A stretch of 64,000 bases of DNA. Source: Gemmatimonadaceae bacterium. Its GTDB lineage: Bacteria; Gemmatimonadota; Gemmatimonadetes; Gemmatimonadales; Gemmatimonadaceae. Position 1 is the stretch's first letter, and each line of letters starts with the position of its first letter. Below, one piece after another: positions 62,662 to 64,000 of this stretch. The notes below the pieces were generated by a model. That model did not search any database. It was given only the letters and a program-made list of their open reading frames with translations, and was not told the origin of the DNA. The DNA lies in assembly GCA_035606695.1 (NCBI GenBank), contig DATNEW010000034.1, positions 1-64,000 of the forward strand. Direction: 5' to 3'. The position numbers and the translations under genes were made by a program.

Positions 62662-64000
62662 CTGGCGACCGCATTCGGCGCGTAGATCGCCAGCGCGTCG
62701 GAGATGACGCCGAACAGCCGTTCCTGGCTGAACGGCTTTTCGACGAACCAGCAGCCGATCTCGCGCAGACGCTCGGTGTCCATGGTGTCCTTGGTGTAGC
62801 CGGACATCAGTACGAGCGGAATGTTCGGGCGGCGCGAGTGCACGTGCGCGAGAAACTCCGGACCACTGATGCCGGGCATCACGGCATCGCTCAATACCAG
62901 CGTCACCTCGGCGGCGTGCGCCTCGAACGTTCGCAGCGCGTCGGCGCTCGATCGCACCGCAAGCACGCGATGCCCCCGGCGCTCGAGCGTGCGGCGTACC
63001 GACTCGAGCACGACGGATTCGTCCTCGACGAGCAGAATCGTTCCCGCCGGCGCCAGCGTTACCGTCACGGGCCGTTGCCGCGCGCGAATCACCGCGACGG
63101 GACGAATCGTTCGCGGCAGCGTGATCCGGAATTCGGCGCCCTCGCCCGGCTCGCTCTGCAGCTGGATCGAACCACCGGCTTGATGCACGATGCCGTACAC
63201 CGTGGCGAGCCCGAGGCCCGTTCCGTTCCCCGACGACTTCGTCGTGAAGAAGGGCTCGAAGACTCGCTCGCGCGTCGCGGCGTCCATGCCGTGGCCGGTG
63301 TCGCGAACGGTCAATAGCACGTGCGCGTCGTCGAGCTGCCGCGTTTCGATCGATACGATGCCGCCGTCCGGCATCGCGTCGCGCGCATTCACGACGAGGT
63401 TCACGAGCGCCTGTTCGAGCTGCCCGCGATCGGCCTCGATGAAGCAGGGGCGCGCGTCGAGCACGCACGTCAGCTGGACGCTCGCGTTGACCAGCCGGTG
63501 CAGCATGCGCTCGAGATCGCGCACCACGAGATTGACATCGAGCACCTCGGGACGAAATCCCTGCTTGCGGCTGAACGCCAGCAGCTGCCTCGTCAACAAC
63601 GCCGCGCGCTCCGCGGCGCGCTTGATCTCGATGACCTCGTCATACTGATCGCCGAACAGCACGCCTTCGTCCAGCAGCAGCTCGGCGTTGCACGTGATGC
63701 CCGCCAGCAGATTGTTGAAGTCGTGCGCGACCCCGCCGGCCAGGCGTCCGAGCGCTTCCATTTTCTGCGCGTGACGAAGCTGCTGCTCCAGGTCGCGTTG
63801 GTCGGTGACGTCCTGCGTCGTACCGACGAGAATGCGCTCACTCGGCTCCCCGTACGCTTGCACGCGCGTGTGAACGGACCGCGTCGTCGGCGCGGCGACG
63901 ATGCCGTGATACACCGTCCCCGGCGTGTGCGCGCGTTCCGCCTGCTCCACGGCGCGGCGGACTCGCTCGGCATCGGACGTGGGAATGCGCGTCCAGAAGG
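62658..64000 (-). CDS. PAS hybrid histidine kinase with C-terminal receiver (5' part outside the window)
   Basis: The frame stays open to the right edge. At the edge it encodes the end of a PAS domain (FWTRIPTSDAERVRRAVEQA, then GTTQDVTDQRDLEQ), so the N-terminus is missing. The visible 446 residues include the phosphoacceptor VAHDFNNLL, ATPase motifs (NLVVNARDAM, DTGHGM, GLGLATVYG) and a receiver with phospho-Asp in LSDAVMPGISG and Lys in VEKPF. Same architecture as the hybrid kinase at 18.7-21 kb; the HK-receiver halves are paralogous. Convergent with the DUF4440 gene (TTAG overlap). Confidence 0.9.
   Translation of the reverse strand, partial: FWTRIPTSDAERVRRAVEQAERAHTPGTVYHGIVAAPTTRSVHTRVQAYGEPSERILVGTTQDVTDQRDLEQQLRHAQKMEALGRLAGGVAHDFNNLLAGITCNAELLLDEGVLFGDQYDEVIEIKRAAERAALLTRQLLAFSRKQGFRPEVLDVNLVVRDLERMLHRLVNASVQLTCVLDARPCFIEADRGQLEQALVNLVVNARDAMPDGGIVSIETRQLDDAHVLLTVRDTGHGMDAATRERVFEPFFTTKSSGNGTGLGLATVYGIVHQAGGSIQLQSEPGEGAEFRITLPRTIRPVAVIRARQRPVTVTLAPAGTILLVEDESVVLESVRRTLERRGHRVLAVRSSADALRTFEAHAAEVTLVLSDAVMPGISGPEFLAHVHSRRPNIPLVLMSGYTKDTMDTERLREIGCWFVEKPFSQERLFGVISDALAIYAPNAVAS

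Overview
The window is a GC-rich bacterial chromosome segment of ordinary, densely packed genes. By gene style it most resembles Gemmatimonadota, possibly Acidobacteriota. It has large TonB-type receptors with a carboxypeptidase-regulatory domain, PadR-linked 'orphan' FtsX/MacB permeases of the ADOP type, many secreted S9 peptidases and beta-propellers, a diderm envelope (RND pumps, TolC, Omp85, UPF0164-type barrels), an HDOD protein and a PknB-like kinase. The phylum call is inference from gene content; no rRNA is present.

Layout. 1-1.3 kb: three 81-bp tandem repeats, tRNA-Trp and tRNA-His, and elongation factor P. 1.5-9.5 kb: an outer-membrane receptor, then a tesA / ybbA-ybbP cluster whose divergent starts lie 10 bp apart. 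9.5-13 kb: an RCC1-repeat lipoprotein, a 52-residue membrane protein and a Ser/Thr kinase. 13-26 kb: a degenerate EAL-HDOD protein, secreted alpha/beta hydrolases, a UPF0164-like barrel, a PAS hybrid kinase, a GWxTD-like protein, a small membrane protein, an S9 peptidase and a MarR regulator. 26-29.5 kb: a DedA-PAP2 fusion with an apparently dead PAP2 half, and a coupled FMN hydroxyacid oxidase / isochorismatase-like pair.

29.6-40.6 kb is nine consecutive minus-strand genes: PepSY protein, PAP2 phosphatase, MacB-type permease, response regulator, histidine kinase, TolC-like protein, RND adaptor, RND pump and a YncE-like propeller. Seven of the eight junctions overlap or are under 50 bp, and the last four genes are joined by ATGA overlaps. 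It reads as an envelope-stress and efflux module.

40.7-50 kb: an Omp85-family barrel with a reduced N-terminal part, a second YncE-like propeller, and two divergent PadR-ADOP permease pairs facing each other across a palindrome-rich 149-bp region. 50-54 kb: a DPP4-type peptidase, a PfpI/DJ-1 protein and a short SARP/BTAD regulator. 54-62 kb: an mdtABC-like efflux operon (one adaptor, two different RND pumps) ending in a strong terminator. The right edge has a DUF4440/NTF2-like secreted protein and a hybrid histidine kinase cut by the window end.

I see no prophage, insertion sequence, CRISPR array or defence island. The most notable non-coding items are a dispersed repeat family (three copies, two of which supply a start or stop codon of a neighbouring gene), several short tandem repeats in 5' regions, and palindromes that are candidate regulator sites. 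Very long open frames opposite the RND and other genes are GC-driven shadows and are left out. No stretch above about 330 bp lacks a gene; the longer gaps are described.
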